Shown here: positions 55,122-63,897 of the stretch, piece by piece | Numbering within the stretch: the first letter of the stretch is position 1 | Layout: each line of letters starts with the position of its first letter | Assembly: GCF_014646575.1 (NCBI RefSeq) | Contig: NZ_BMNN01000002.1 | Location: 518,133-582,132, forward strand | Direction of reading: 5' to 3' | Length of the DNA: 64,000 nt | DNA from: Halopseudomonas pertucinogena | Lineage (GTDB): Bacteria > Pseudomonadota > Gammaproteobacteria > Pseudomonadales > Pseudomonadaceae | Program-made: the position numbers and the translations under genes | The notes under the pieces: generated by a model | The model's input: only the letters and a program-made list of their open reading frames with translations | Databases searched by the model: none | What the model was told of the DNA's origin: nothing

Positions 55122-56153
55122 CTACGCCGAATAGTTGACATACTTCGCCATCAGGTTGGGACGAGAGAACGTATCGATTCTGTCCACTCTGGCACGCATC
55201 CGTTTCTGCTCTTCCTTGAAGGTCGCATCATCCATATTGATCCAGTAGCGCGGGTTGCGCCCGGTGCGGCGGTCATGCTCCACCGTAGTGGGGTCGTTCT
55301 TTCGGTGCTCCTCGAACAGGGGCGCGTCCGGTAACGGGTGGCTGACATCCATATAGTTCTGGATAAAGTCCCACAGTGCGCATAGCTGTTGAGTGTTGCG
55401 ATCCGGCGGCTGGATATCACCGAAGAAGATCCGAATATCGGAGTAGCGATGTTCCAGGCTCAGCACATTCATTGGCAGGCCCTGGCGGTCCGGCGTGGTG
55501 TTGATATAGGCATCGAATTCGTGGAAGGGGGCGCGCTTCTCCGTCACTTTCTTTCGGCGGTACTCGAACAGGGTGATCATGCCGGTGCGGCGATTGAGTT
55601 CCCATTTGGGGCCTTTGCCGGGCTTGACCCAGACGCGGGGAAATTTGTGGATGATGAGGGAGCAGAACATCCAGACGACGAAGCACGGGAGAGTAGCAGC
55701 AAAAAAAATGACATTGAATGATTCAATAAAAGCTTGCAGATAATCTTGCGATGCATTTATTGCTCCCGATAAGGCTCCCCAAGTACCGAAAAAAAGAAAA
55801 AGAAAAAACCCGCCCTTTGCAAAGCTGATCAGGTAAATCCAGAACTGTGACCGGCCTGACCAAGGAGCGTGACGAAAATGCTCATGATCACAACGGTCAT
55901 GAAAATCGATATGCTCCATCGGGGCAGGCTTGTAAGTACCTTCGGCCAGCTTCTCTTCTTTTTCCCGTTTCATCTTCTCGTTCTCACGCAGCGCATCCGG
56001 TTCCGGCGTCATAAAGGTATCCGGTATCAGCGACTGCGTATTACCCCATGGCAAGCGCCTCCCGGACAAACGCTTCAGCCACGACCGGGACCCACGAGCC
56101 CGCTGATGCTCCAAGGACCTGGACGAGTATGCAGTGGACAAATACGACCCCAT
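55122..56153 (-). CDS. Array paralogue 4 (subfamily B) membrane protein, T6SS-associated
   Basis: 343-residue member of subfamily B. The first 35 residues (MGSYLSTAYSSRSLEHQRARGSRSWLKRLSG) differ from paralogues 2 and 3; from RRLPWGNTQ onward the flank is the same. The membrane segment (GGFFLFLFFGTWGALSGAINASQDYLQAFIESFNVIFFAATLPCFVVWMFCSLII) shares its second helix with paralogue 3. The soluble end is close to paralogue 2 (KRMRARVDRIDTFSRPNLMAKY). It thus reads as a recombinant of its neighbours. ATG start with GGGAGAAG upstream. Confidence 0.8.
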   Translation of the reverse strand: MGSYLSTAYSSRSLEHQRARGSRSWLKRLSGRRLPWGNTQSLIPDTFMTPEPDALRENEKMKREKEEKLAEGTYKPAPMEHIDFHDRCDHEHFRHAPWSGRSQFWIYLISFAKGGFFLFLFFGTWGALSGAINASQDYLQAFIESFNVIFFAATLPCFVVWMFCSLIIHKFPRVWVKPGKGPKWELNRRTGMITLFEYRRKKVTEKRAPFHEFDAYINTTPDRQGLPMNVLSLEHRYSDIRIFFGDIQPPDRNTQQLCALWDFIQNYMDVSHPLPDAPLFEEHRKNDPTTVEHDRRTGRNPRYWINMDDATFKEEQKRMRARVDRIDTFSRPNLMAKYVNYSA

Positions 56154-56254
56154 AAAAGAATACTTCTCCCAAGCGCGTGTAAGGCCGAAGGCAAGACCGC
56201 CCTGTCCCTAGCCTCGCATCCGCCCCTTTGAGTTATTAACCGGTATGGCCTCTT

Positions 56255-57280
56255 CTAACCAGCAGGCCGATATTTCCCCATCAGATCAGGACGGTTCATG
56301 TTGATGGACGAGGTATCGCCCATTTCTCTCAACTTTTCTTCAAAGGTCTTCTCGTCCATATCCCGCCAGAAGCGTGGCGGGCGAGCATTGCGTCGATCAT
56401 ACTCGGCTGTGGTAGGATCCAAATGCCTGTACTGTTCCAGCAAGGGTATATCAGGCAACGGCTGGCTGATATCCATGTACCGCTGCCAGAAGTCCCACAT
56501 CGCCATACAGGGTTCGACCAGACGTTGCTTGCCCATGACAACACTGAAATCGATCCCCACAGGGGTATATCGGTGCAGCAGATTAAGCATGTTCCAGGGC
56601 AGGCCTTGGCGATCAGGGATGGTATGGATAGCCGCATCAAATTCATAAAAAGGAGCTATGAAGTCTCCCTCAACACCGTACTTACGAAACCGACCTTTCT
56701 TGCGAGCAAAAACTGTAACCAAACCAGTTTGACGGTTCATTTCCCAAACCGGGCCTTTGCGAGAGGGCTTATAGATATATACATCGGGCACGTAAGCCAC
56801 AACCAGAGAGCCGACCAACCATACGACGGCAGCAGCCCCGCCGCCCCACAACCAAATAATAAAGGTAGTTTTAAGTTGCTCAACGAAGGGCGAATCATCT
56901 ACAGGAAGTAGGACAAGGAAGCTAACAACAAGGATGCTTGTTATAACATAAAAAGAAACTTTACCCACCCCACCCATATACAACCAAAAACCGGTCCACG
57001 CAGACATCGGAGCGTATTTTATATACTGATGATTAAATGCCGCACTAAACTTCTCCTCGAGCTTTAAAGCTCTCCCCTCACATATCCTTTCAAGCTCTTC
57101 TTCCCCTCTTAGATTAGTAGGTCTTATGTAGCTCAAAAATCCAACCGGGACGATATTCTGAGGACATCCCCACGGTAAAGGCTGCGACAACGTGCCGATT
57201 TTGGTTGTTCTGGGCCGAGGCTGTTGAGGAATATTGGCCGAGTCAAAGGCTAGATCGCTGTAATAACTCTGATCGGTCAT
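56255..57280 (-). CDS. Array paralogue 5 (subfamily A) membrane protein, T6SS-associated
   Basis: 341-residue member of subfamily A, first of the array in the direction of transcription. Flanks match paralogue 1 (QPLPWGCPQNIVPVGF; KGPVWEMNRQTGLVTVFARKKGRFRKYGVEGDFIAPFYEFDAAIHTIPDRQGLPWNMLNLLHRYTPVGIDFSVVMGKQRLVEPCMAMWDFWQRYMDISQPLPDIP). The membrane segment (VSFYVITSILVVSFLVLLPV and TFIIWLWGGGAAAVVWLVGSLVVAYV) is unrelated to it in detail. The DNA of this segment is A/T-rich compared with the flanks. Function unknown. Confidence 0.8.
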   Translation of the reverse strand: MTDQSYYSDLAFDSANIPQQPRPRTTKIGTLSQPLPWGCPQNIVPVGFLSYIRPTNLRGEEELERICEGRALKLEEKFSAAFNHQYIKYAPMSAWTGFWLYMGGVGKVSFYVITSILVVSFLVLLPVDDSPFVEQLKTTFIIWLWGGGAAAVVWLVGSLVVAYVPDVYIYKPSRKGPVWEMNRQTGLVTVFARKKGRFRKYGVEGDFIAPFYEFDAAIHTIPDRQGLPWNMLNLLHRYTPVGIDFSVVMGKQRLVEPCMAMWDFWQRYMDISQPLPDIPLLEQYRHLDPTTAEYDRRNARPPRFWRDMDEKTFEEKLREMGDTSSINMNRPDLMGKYRPAG

Positions 57281-57813
57281 GTTTCGGTTCCGTAATGAGC
57301 TTCATCCGCCCTAAAATCCCGCTTCGTTTTCAAAAGTAATTATTCCCCGTCGCGCGTGGTACGCAGCAGTCCTTTGCTGTAATGAGAGCACCGCCTCTAT
57401 GGATGGTGATCGTTCGGTTTCTTGAGACCCTGGCTGGAAGACCTTTGGGGGCGGGCGTAATGCCCAAGAGAGGGCACATTATTAAAGCGATTTAAGGCCA
57501 GCGGCGACAGAGTCGATCCATAGCCCAATCCATAGACGCGCTCTTCAAGCTCACTAGAAAAATACACTACGATCAATTTCACTAACGTTCCACGGGAGAA
57601 TCTCTTGCTCCATCGGGTATCCCCGATCCATTTTGTCTGATAAATTTTCAGACGTCCGCCACTCGGTACGCCACATTAAATACCCCTGACTTAAACCCGT
57701 CTGCTATCGCATCTGGCATGAGAACCCAAGCCTGCCGCTTCGGTGCGCCTTCATTGGCCCATTAGTGACGCGGCTGACAAACCGTGCCATGACGGTTTGG
57801 GCATCATCAGTCG
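57281..57813. other. 533-bp gene-free stretch between the array and the effector operon
   Basis: No convincing gene on either strand. It holds two small inverted repeats, GTCTGA(7)TCAGAC at 57635-57653 and CAAACCGT-GCCATG-ACGGTTTG at 57778-57799; the latter is just past the putative immunity gene and could end the effector transcript. The promoter of the five-gene array probably lies here, but I cannot point to a good -35/-10 pair. Confidence 0.5.
57778..57799 (-). terminator. Hairpin after the effector operon
   Basis: CAAACCGT-GCCATG-ACGGTTTG, a perfect 8-bp stem, about 15 bp beyond the stop of the last operon gene. No T-run follows. Confidence 0.4.
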
Positions 57814-58593
57814 TCAAGACCTCTCGGCAAACGCAAATTTGTAGCTTCGCTCCACCATTGTGGCGCGATCTGGCATTTTCTTTTTAAACAACTCCAACAC
57901 TTGCCGTTCCTGTGTCTTATCAAAATAAATTCGAGTCAGATAACGGTGGTGTGCTGGATCTTCGAAGTCGATCTCATGGTCGTGTATACAGTTATCAGGA
58001 CTCGAAATACTTAGAGCCAATATCCCCTTATCAACATCCAACATAGCTCGGTCAATATCCTCCCACTTAAAATCACGCTGCCGGAACCTTTTATGGGCTG
58101 CCTTATAACTTGAGGCACTTCCTACTGACCCCACGAGGACAGCAACCAAAGCCGGGCCAGCCAGGGCAGCAATTGAAATAACTGGATTGTTTATGAAAGC
58201 CATTGCGATGATGCCTGTTGCTATAAAAGGAAAAACTCTAAGAAAGGTAAACACCAGGTCTGGTATATCTTGCCACTGGAAAATTTCTAATCGTTCGCAC
58301 GTGGCACGGTATACAAAGACAGTTCTTTCCATACCAACCTTATAGAACAAAAATAAAGCAAAAACCAAGGCAGCCAGCGCAATACCGGAGGGCATGTTAT
58401 GTCCCTTCAACAAAAAAACGCAGAATGCTATGAACGAAATTGAAATAGGAAGCACGAAGGGCAATAAGTGGAAAAGAACATTTCGATCAAGAGCCTTAAC
58501 GGTCCAAGCCAGTATCTCTGGCTCTAACAGATACTCCCATTCCATTTTATTTGATAAGTTTGTAGCCGTGCGCCAGCCTGTTCGCCGCATCAT
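57814..58593 (-). CDS. Multi-pass membrane protein, probable immunity protein of the adjacent T6SS effector
   Basis: 259 residues, unrecognised family. About four hydrophobic segments are visible (LLPFVLPISISFIAFCVFLL, GIALAALVFALFLFYKV, VFPFIATGIIAMAFI, VISIAALAGPALVAVLVGSVGS), with a soluble C-terminal domain (FDKTQERQVLELFKKKMPDRATMVERSYKFAFAE). It begins in a 4-bp ATGA overlap with the last frame of the effector, the classic place for an immunity gene, and an inner-membrane protein is what a pore-forming toxin would require (as TsiV2 for VasX). The function is inference from position and topology. The DNA is poorer in G+C than the core genes. Confidence 0.65.
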   Translation of the reverse strand: MMRRTGWRTATNLSNKMEWEYLLEPEILAWTVKALDRNVLFHLLPFVLPISISFIAFCVFLLKGHNMPSGIALAALVFALFLFYKVGMERTVFVYRATCERLEIFQWQDIPDLVFTFLRVFPFIATGIIAMAFINNPVISIAALAGPALVAVLVGSVGSASSYKAAHKRFRQRDFKWEDIDRAMLDVDKGILALSISSPDNCIHDHEIDFEDPAHHRYLTRIYFDKTQERQVLELFKKKMPDRATMVERSYKFAFAERS

Positions 58594-58778
58594 ATAACCT
58601 CCAAACTCAATATAGACTTCGACCGCGCTGGTATAGTCTCCAACACCAGTGAGCCAGTATTTTCTCGGGGATCGGTCAAGCCCCCACGGACATAAGGGTT
58701 CTCATGGAGTTCGCCAAAGTTAGCGCCATTTAGATCGACGGTGAAGCGATATCCTCGATCGTCAGGCCGACGCATCAT
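58590..58778 (-). pseudogene. Displaced C-terminal piece of the T6SS effector (62 codons)
   Basis: A 62-codon frame, RYRF-like beta-rich sequence (GYRFTVDLNGANFGELHENPYVRGGLTDPRENTGSLVLETIPARSKSILSLEVI), overlaps the end of the effector frame and ends in a 4-bp overlap with the immunity candidate. If one C is removed from the C7 tract at 58783-58789, the effector reads without a break ...LEIRYPPAMMRRPDDRGYRFTVDLNG... to this stop. I therefore read it as the true effector C-terminus put out of frame, not as a separate gene; a small overlapping gene is the alternative. Confidence 0.6.
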
Positions 58779-61700
58779 AGCCGGGGGGGTAACGTATTTC
58801 TAATTCCATACGGTCCATACCTCGGGTACGCGGAACATGGACAAGCCAGACTCTCCAGTCTTTACTATGGTACTCAGCAGGTGCGCTGCTTTTCAGTTTT
58901 TGCATCTCAAAAGAACTCCATTCATCGGCCTTGCCCAGCGGCACCCAGTTGCCGTCGCTGAAGTAGCCAGTGTACATACCCGCTCGGTATGTAGCTTCCC
59001 TGTCGCTCCTGAACCATCCGCCCTCCCTAATCATGATAGGGAGTATTTCGATCCTGTGACCGGCTAGATCTGGGGGCAGCAGTATTTTCAGCCAAACACC
59101 GTTTTGATCTGGACTATTATCTTCTACTCGAGTACGCGCAAGGACAGTAGGACGCAAAAGAACCTCCTGAAGAGCACGCAGCTCATCCTTATTACCTTCC
59201 TCGGTATCCGGCCAGTATCCAGTGCTCGACTTTGCCCAGCTACTGCGTTGCAACCACAGCTTCATACCTTCTAATTTTATGCTCTGTGCTATAACGGAAA
59301 GCATCAAATAAATCACGCCGGTTACAGCCAGCCCTATTACTATCCAAGGTGCAAAAATAGCCCCAGCGGCTGCGCCTCCAAATAGCCCTATCGTGGCAGA
59401 ACCCAGCTGAGCTATTGTTGGAACCCCCATTAAAACAACAGCCCCAAGTTTTGACATATGTAATAATTTTTCTGTCTCACTGCGAGAGGCTGATATATCG
59501 CCCCAAATCTGCCTCGCCTCAATGATCGTTGCGATCAAGGCTAACCCAGATACAACTATCGCCCGTGATGAAAACGTCCTAAACAGCCTCTTATGTTGAG
59601 AATAGTCCGGAGCCCAGTACCGAGCTGCCGCGTCGACGAGACGCACGCTGATTCTCTTCTGCTCAACCACGACTTCGCCGGCCAACTGCGACAACTTCGC
59701 CCATAGAGGCATCATCGTCAGCGCAACAAGACCGCTGAGCATCGTGGTGGCTGCGTTACCGACCGCCAACTGATCATTTCGGGTCCACTCTCCGCTCGCT
59801 CCAGCATCGGCCATTGCGGTATGGAAATTCCAGATATTAAGTATGGTGATTAGTCCGGTAAGTCCTTTAGCCGCATTACTTTTTACCCAGTCGTTCACTC
59901 TCTTTATGTAGCCACCGTACTCTCTGGCTTTGGCTTCCAGTTGCTGCGCAAACTCCGCACGCCCAAGTGTCTCAATCACTATGAGGCGCTGCTGGTACTC
60001 GGTTGTGATGGTTTGTGTATGAATCACTCCTCTGGCGAGGATTCTTGCTGGCATTTCTAGGGTAAGCTTTTCCAGCTCGCGCTTCAGCTTTCCCACATCT
60101 CTGGCAGCAGCTCTTTGGTCGTGTGGCCGACCAGTTTTCATCACCCGCGTCTGCGCTTCAAGTTTTCGGCTAACTATGAGTACTCGCCTGCTCCAGCGGG
60201 CATGCTTTTGTTCATATTCAGGATCAACAACAACGTAGGGCTTATATTCATCCACTATGCTTTGCACGGCCACGGTGATGGCGATAAAGCGCACAGGCTT
60301 CCACTGCGGGCCCAGCTTTGCACTGACAGCGGGGAGTAGCTTGTATTCGAATGATTCCCACAGGTCTTCGAAGTGTTGGCTGGCGACTTTGAGTAACGTG
60401 TCGTAGGCACGCTGGGTTGGCCGAGCCAGGCGCTGGAATATGGCGCTGTTGCGGATGGTTTCGTTACTGAGTACGCCTGCAAGTTCCTGCGCTCGCTTTG
60501 CTACAGAGCCGGTGAGTTCAAGATTGAGCGTTCCTTGCTCGGTGTACTCCTGAGCTATACGGTCAATGGCGGACGCCAGCTCTTCGTCAAAATTGTAATG
60601 TGCCAGACCCAGCAGGGTGCTTGGCTCAGCGTATTCCTTGATAAACCAGGCACGTCCCGTTTCATGTTGGCTCAACAGGCCCAGCCACGCATCTGCATGC
60701 TCCAGGAGGCTCAGCGATTGGGCTTCATCCGTCTGGTCGTGGAATATCGCAAGGGTATTGGTCTGTACGTGCTCGAGCCACACGATCAGATCTTCGAGGC
60801 AGACAGTCAAGGAAGTCTGGAGTGCGTCCAGCTCTGCCTGTTTTTCCAGGACAAACTGCTGGGCTTCTTCAAAACGTACCTGGGCGCGCAGTGGGTCTCT
60901 CGCTCGCCATTGGTCAGTCAGCTCATCCACTCGGCTGACTACCTTCTCGCCATACTCTTCAGCCAGTGCAGCCCTTTCCTCCGATGCATTCCACAGTCCA
61001 ACGGTGCCTCCAGTGACACCATCAAATTGGCGCAATAGCACCGTATCCAGATAGCGCTGCGCCTTCTGTTTGAATTTGTGGAAATCGTCAGGACTCAGAG
61101 CCAGCATCGTTTGCAGTTCAGAAAAATCCGCCCCCGACAGCATCTCGACATATTGAGCGACCGTCAGTCGATGCATATGCTGCTCTTCAAACATGGCCAG
61201 TGCCTGAGCAGGCCCCGCTGCCTGCATGCTCAGATCTTCGAGGATACCCAGCGGGTCATCCAGAGCTACAAACAGGGCCGAATCCTGATCCGGCACACCG
61301 CCCAGCAGGGAATCGCTGCCCAAAGCCGGCTTGTTCTCCCGGTCGGTATCATCGGCTTGGGTAGGTAGCATGGTGCTGCCGAAACGGCTCACTGCTTGCG
61401 CGGCGCCGACATCAATATCAGCAACATGATCGGCGATTACTTTCAGAGGGGCGCAATGGAGCGCCTGCATGGAGCGGCTGTAGTCAGCTAGGTCGAGTCG
61501 GCGCATCCAGCGCTCTCGTGACACCTTGTCAGCCATGCGTTCGCGAGTGTAGTCCGTCCATCTGACGCTGGAGTAGGCCATCCGCAGGTCATGGTCGCGG
61601 GGATAGAGCAGAAAGGCTTCGGCCTGCCCACCGTTGCCATCTTCCGACGTGATTTTCTGAAAGCCTGCTCCCTCTACCCGGTATTCATCCAACGTCTCAG

Positions 61701-61986
61701 TGGTCTGATCAAATACATAAAGCCAGCCATTCCTCAGCTGGCGTAACGTATAGGTTCGGTTATGCAGTACAGGCAGGTCTCGATGGCCCTTCCATGTGTC
61801 GGGAATGGGGTTTGGACCCGGCTCCCCCGCAGCTTCCGGAGCCTCATCGAGCGCATAGCGCACCGGGAAGATGGCGATCTCTTTCTGCTGCAGAGGACAT
61901 GCAGCCATGAATTGCACTGGTGTATCCGCGAAAGCGGCCTGCAGACTGTCAGCTATCTCATTAGTAGGCATCTTCATGGATGTCAT
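58762..61986 (-). CDS. VasX-like T6SS effector with C-terminal membrane helices
   Basis: Secreted antibacterial effector, probably delivered by the adjacent VgrG with the DUF4123 adaptor. The 1074 residues start with a VasX_N/BTH_I2691-type domain (about 20-175: CPLQQKEIAIFPVRYALDEAPE, LPVLHNRTYTLRQLRNGWLYVFDQTTETLDEYRV, FLLYPRDHDLRMAYSSVRWTDYTRERM). A long helical middle follows, then four or five hydrophobic segments at about 705-900 (GLTGLITILNIWNF, LSGLVALTMMPLWAKL, VVSGLALIATII, GAAAGAIFAPWIVIGLAVTGVIYLMLSVIA) and a soluble end. Membrane insertion and depolarisation are the known action of VasX. ATG at 61986 overlaps the adaptor stop (ATGA). The frame ends early at a C7 tract (see 58590-58778). 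Confidence 0.82.
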   Translation of the reverse strand: MTSMKMPTNEIADSLQAAFADTPVQFMAACPLQQKEIAIFPVRYALDEAPEAAGEPGPNPIPDTWKGHRDLPVLHNRTYTLRQLRNGWLYVFDQTTETLDEYRVEGAGFQKITSEDGNGGQAEAFLLYPRDHDLRMAYSSVRWTDYTRERMADKVSRERWMRRLDLADYSRSMQALHCAPLKVIADHVADIDVGAAQAVSRFGSTMLPTQADDTDRENKPALGSDSLLGGVPDQDSALFVALDDPLGILEDLSMQAAGPAQALAMFEEQHMHRLTVAQYVEMLSGADFSELQTMLALSPDDFHKFKQKAQRYLDTVLLRQFDGVTGGTVGLWNASEERAALAEEYGEKVVSRVDELTDQWRARDPLRAQVRFEEAQQFVLEKQAELDALQTSLTVCLEDLIVWLEHVQTNTLAIFHDQTDEAQSLSLLEHADAWLGLLSQHETGRAWFIKEYAEPSTLLGLAHYNFDEELASAIDRIAQEYTEQGTLNLELTGSVAKRAQELAGVLSNETIRNSAIFQRLARPTQRAYDTLLKVASQHFEDLWESFEYKLLPAVSAKLGPQWKPVRFIAITVAVQSIVDEYKPYVVVDPEYEQKHARWSRRVLIVSRKLEAQTRVMKTGRPHDQRAAARDVGKLKRELEKLTLEMPARILARGVIHTQTITTEYQQRLIVIETLGRAEFAQQLEAKAREYGGYIKRVNDWVKSNAAKGLTGLITILNIWNFHTAMADAGASGEWTRNDQLAVGNAATTMLSGLVALTMMPLWAKLSQLAGEVVVEQKRISVRLVDAAARYWAPDYSQHKRLFRTFSSRAIVVSGLALIATIIEARQIWGDISASRSETEKLLHMSKLGAVVLMGVPTIAQLGSATIGLFGGAAAGAIFAPWIVIGLAVTGVIYLMLSVIAQSIKLEGMKLWLQRSSWAKSSTGYWPDTEEGNKDELRALQEVLLRPTVLARTRVEDNSPDQNGVWLKILLPPDLAGHRIEILPIMIREGGWFRSDREATYRAGMYTGYFSDGNWVPLGKADEWSSFEMQKLKSSAPAEYHSKDWRVWLVHVPRTRGMDRMELEIRYPPGYDASA

Positions 61987-62840
61987 GTTCTCGATAATCC
62001 CTTGGTTGCACTCATCCTGAAACGATAATATTGCTGTAGCCGCTGATCCGGCGTTGGCGGGAGCAGACCTGCCTGTTCCTTCAGCCACTGCTGGTAAGTC
62101 CCTTCGGATAGGGTAAAGTCCTGCTCCTGACATAGATCCAACGCGCACCAGATAACTGTGCTGCGCTCAGTAAGCAGTCCCGAGGTTTCCGCCCGCTGTA
62201 AGCAGGCCTCCAGCCAGGCGTCCATATCCTCCCCGCCCTTACGCTGCAGCTCCGCTGCATGATGAATGCGCAACCATTCATAAATGCGGTTTTTCAGCTG
62301 CCAGCGATATGCCAGGTTGAGCGCATTCACCTGTGCCGAGCCCAAGAGATCTGCTGGGCAGTTTTTTGCTGGCGCTGGTGGCGCAAATTCCTGCCATTCT
62401 GTTGCTTGAGATCGCGTCCATGACGCCTGTGGACGCACCACGCGCCAGTGGGTTACTGGCCCCATTACCCTGCCCAGTTCGGCAGCACCGAAGCTCCCTA
62501 GCCAGAACCACGCTACCAACGGGTCTGCATAGCGCAGCAGACAATGGTTGCCTTGGCTATCAGTCAGATGATTGAACTGCCTGAGCTGCATGGACACTTC
62601 TGATAATTCGGCATCGCTCGTCAATATCGCGGCGGCATGTTGCATGGCGCCGTTCTCGACTTCCTCCCAGAGCATCGAGTTATTGCCCGGCATAAGCAAA
62701 ATCGGTCCCAGATCCGCCACCTCCTGCCATGGCGTATTGGTATACAGAGGCTCGATCAGCAGCTCTTCATCAAGCATATACAGGCGTTCCAAAGCCTGCT
62801 CGTAGCACACTCCGTCAATCAGAATGAAACGCCTGCTCAC
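61983..62840 (-). CDS. DUF4123 T6SS effector adaptor (Tap/TEC)
   Basis: Chaperone or adaptor that loads an effector onto its VgrG in the cytoplasm. The 285 residues show the DUF4123 pattern: FILIDGVCYEQALERLYMLDEELLIEPLYTNTPWQEVADLGPILLM near the start, then HLTDSQGNHCLLRYADPLVAWFWL. The second half (helical, DMDAWLEACLQRAETSGLL, YQQWLKEQAG) is usual. Stop and start codons overlap on both sides (ATGA with vgrG and with the effector), so vgrG-adaptor-effector form one translationally coupled unit. Confidence 0.88.
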   Translation of the reverse strand: MSRRFILIDGVCYEQALERLYMLDEELLIEPLYTNTPWQEVADLGPILLMPGNNSMLWEEVENGAMQHAAAILTSDAELSEVSMQLRQFNHLTDSQGNHCLLRYADPLVAWFWLGSFGAAELGRVMGPVTHWRVVRPQASWTRSQATEWQEFAPPAPAKNCPADLLGSAQVNALNLAYRWQLKNRIYEWLRIHHAAELQRKGGEDMDAWLEACLQRAETSGLLTERSTVIWCALDLCQEQDFTLSEGTYQQWLKEQAGLLPPTPDQRLQQYYRFRMSATKGLSRT

Positions 62841-63897
62841 GGTTTCTCAATCTCGTCAGGCATTTCACATATCGCACAGGCCGGTGCACGCTGAAGGAGA
62901 GCCTGTCGTTGCGCTGGAACCAGAATATTTATCGGCGCCCTGACGAGTTCTGCTCCCTCCGTTGAAGCATCAGCGTAGGCGGAATTCTCCGGCAATTTAG
63001 GCGCAGTCCCACTGCCCTGGCCCGCACTCCCGCCGGAATTCATCTTCACGCTGGGCCCGACCAGTGTCACCCCACCGGGATCAAGTTTGACGAAGCTGCC
63101 ACCCACCTTGAAGGTGATTTCGCTGCCCGCTTCGAGTACCACTTTCATGCCGCTGGACAGGTGGATTTCCTGACCGGCTTCGATGAACTGGCCTTGACCG
63201 AGTTTGATGTGCTGGTTGTTGGCGACAGTCAGGTGGTCATCGGCCTTGATTTCGGTTTTGCGGTCGGCGTGGGTGGTGTGGTGTTCCTCGGCCAGGTTCT
63301 CGGTGTAGCGGTTGGCTTCGATGCGTTCGTGGCGTTCGTTGCCGACGCGGATTTTCTGGTCGTGCTGGATGTTCTGTTCCCAGTCGCGCTGGGCGTGGAT
63401 GAAGATCTGTTCCTCACCGGCCCGGTCCTCGATGCGCAGTTCGTTGAAGCCGTTGCCGCCGGGGCTGCTCAGGCTTTTGAAGACTGCTCGGGTTTTATGC
63501 TCGGGCAGCTCGTAGGGCACCGGGTGGGCGCTGTTGTACAGGCAGCCGGAGACCAGGGGCTGGTCCGGGTCGCCTTCGAGGAAGCTGACCAGCACTTCCA
63601 TGCCGATGCGCGGGATGGTGATGCTGCCCCAGTGGTTGCCGGCCCAGTTGCTGGCCACCCGCAGCCAGCAACTGGTGTTGGCGTCGGCCTGGCCTTCGCG
63701 GTCCCAGTGGAACTGGACTTTGATGCGGCCTAGGTTGTCGCAGTGGATTTCTTCGCCTGCGGGGCCGGTGACGGTGGCGGTTTGGGTGCCCAGGACTTTG
63801 GGTTTGGGGTGAGCGAGGGCTGGGCGGTAAGGGGTGGCCCAGGGGGTGGCGGTGAAGTGGTTGCGGTAGCCTTGGGTGAAAGTTGTTTCCCCCTCTC
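62837..63897 (-). pseudogene. vgrG: VgrG spike protein, 5' part lost to an insertion sequence
   Basis: C-terminal part of a T6SS tip protein: about 350 residues from GETTFTQGYRNHFTATPWATPYRPALAHPKPKVLGTQTATVTGPAGEEI, including the OB-fold core (GRIKVQFHWDREG, SCWLRVASNWAGNHWGS, PRIGMEVLVSFLEGDPDQPLVSGCLYN), the gp5-like beta-helix repeats (HERIEANRYTENLAEEHHTTHADRKTEIKADDHLTV) and a DUF2345-like end. The first several hundred residues (gp27-like domains) are absent: upstream of about 63898 the DNA turns into IS-like sequence and the frame gives unrelated codons. The remainder of the gene could lie beyond the insertion, outside this window. The stop overlaps the adaptor start. Confidence 0.75.

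Noticed and set aside
57397..57582. 61-codon frame in the gap between array and effector operon
   Set aside because: GTG start with no ribosome site, no protein-like pattern, and unlike any neighbour.
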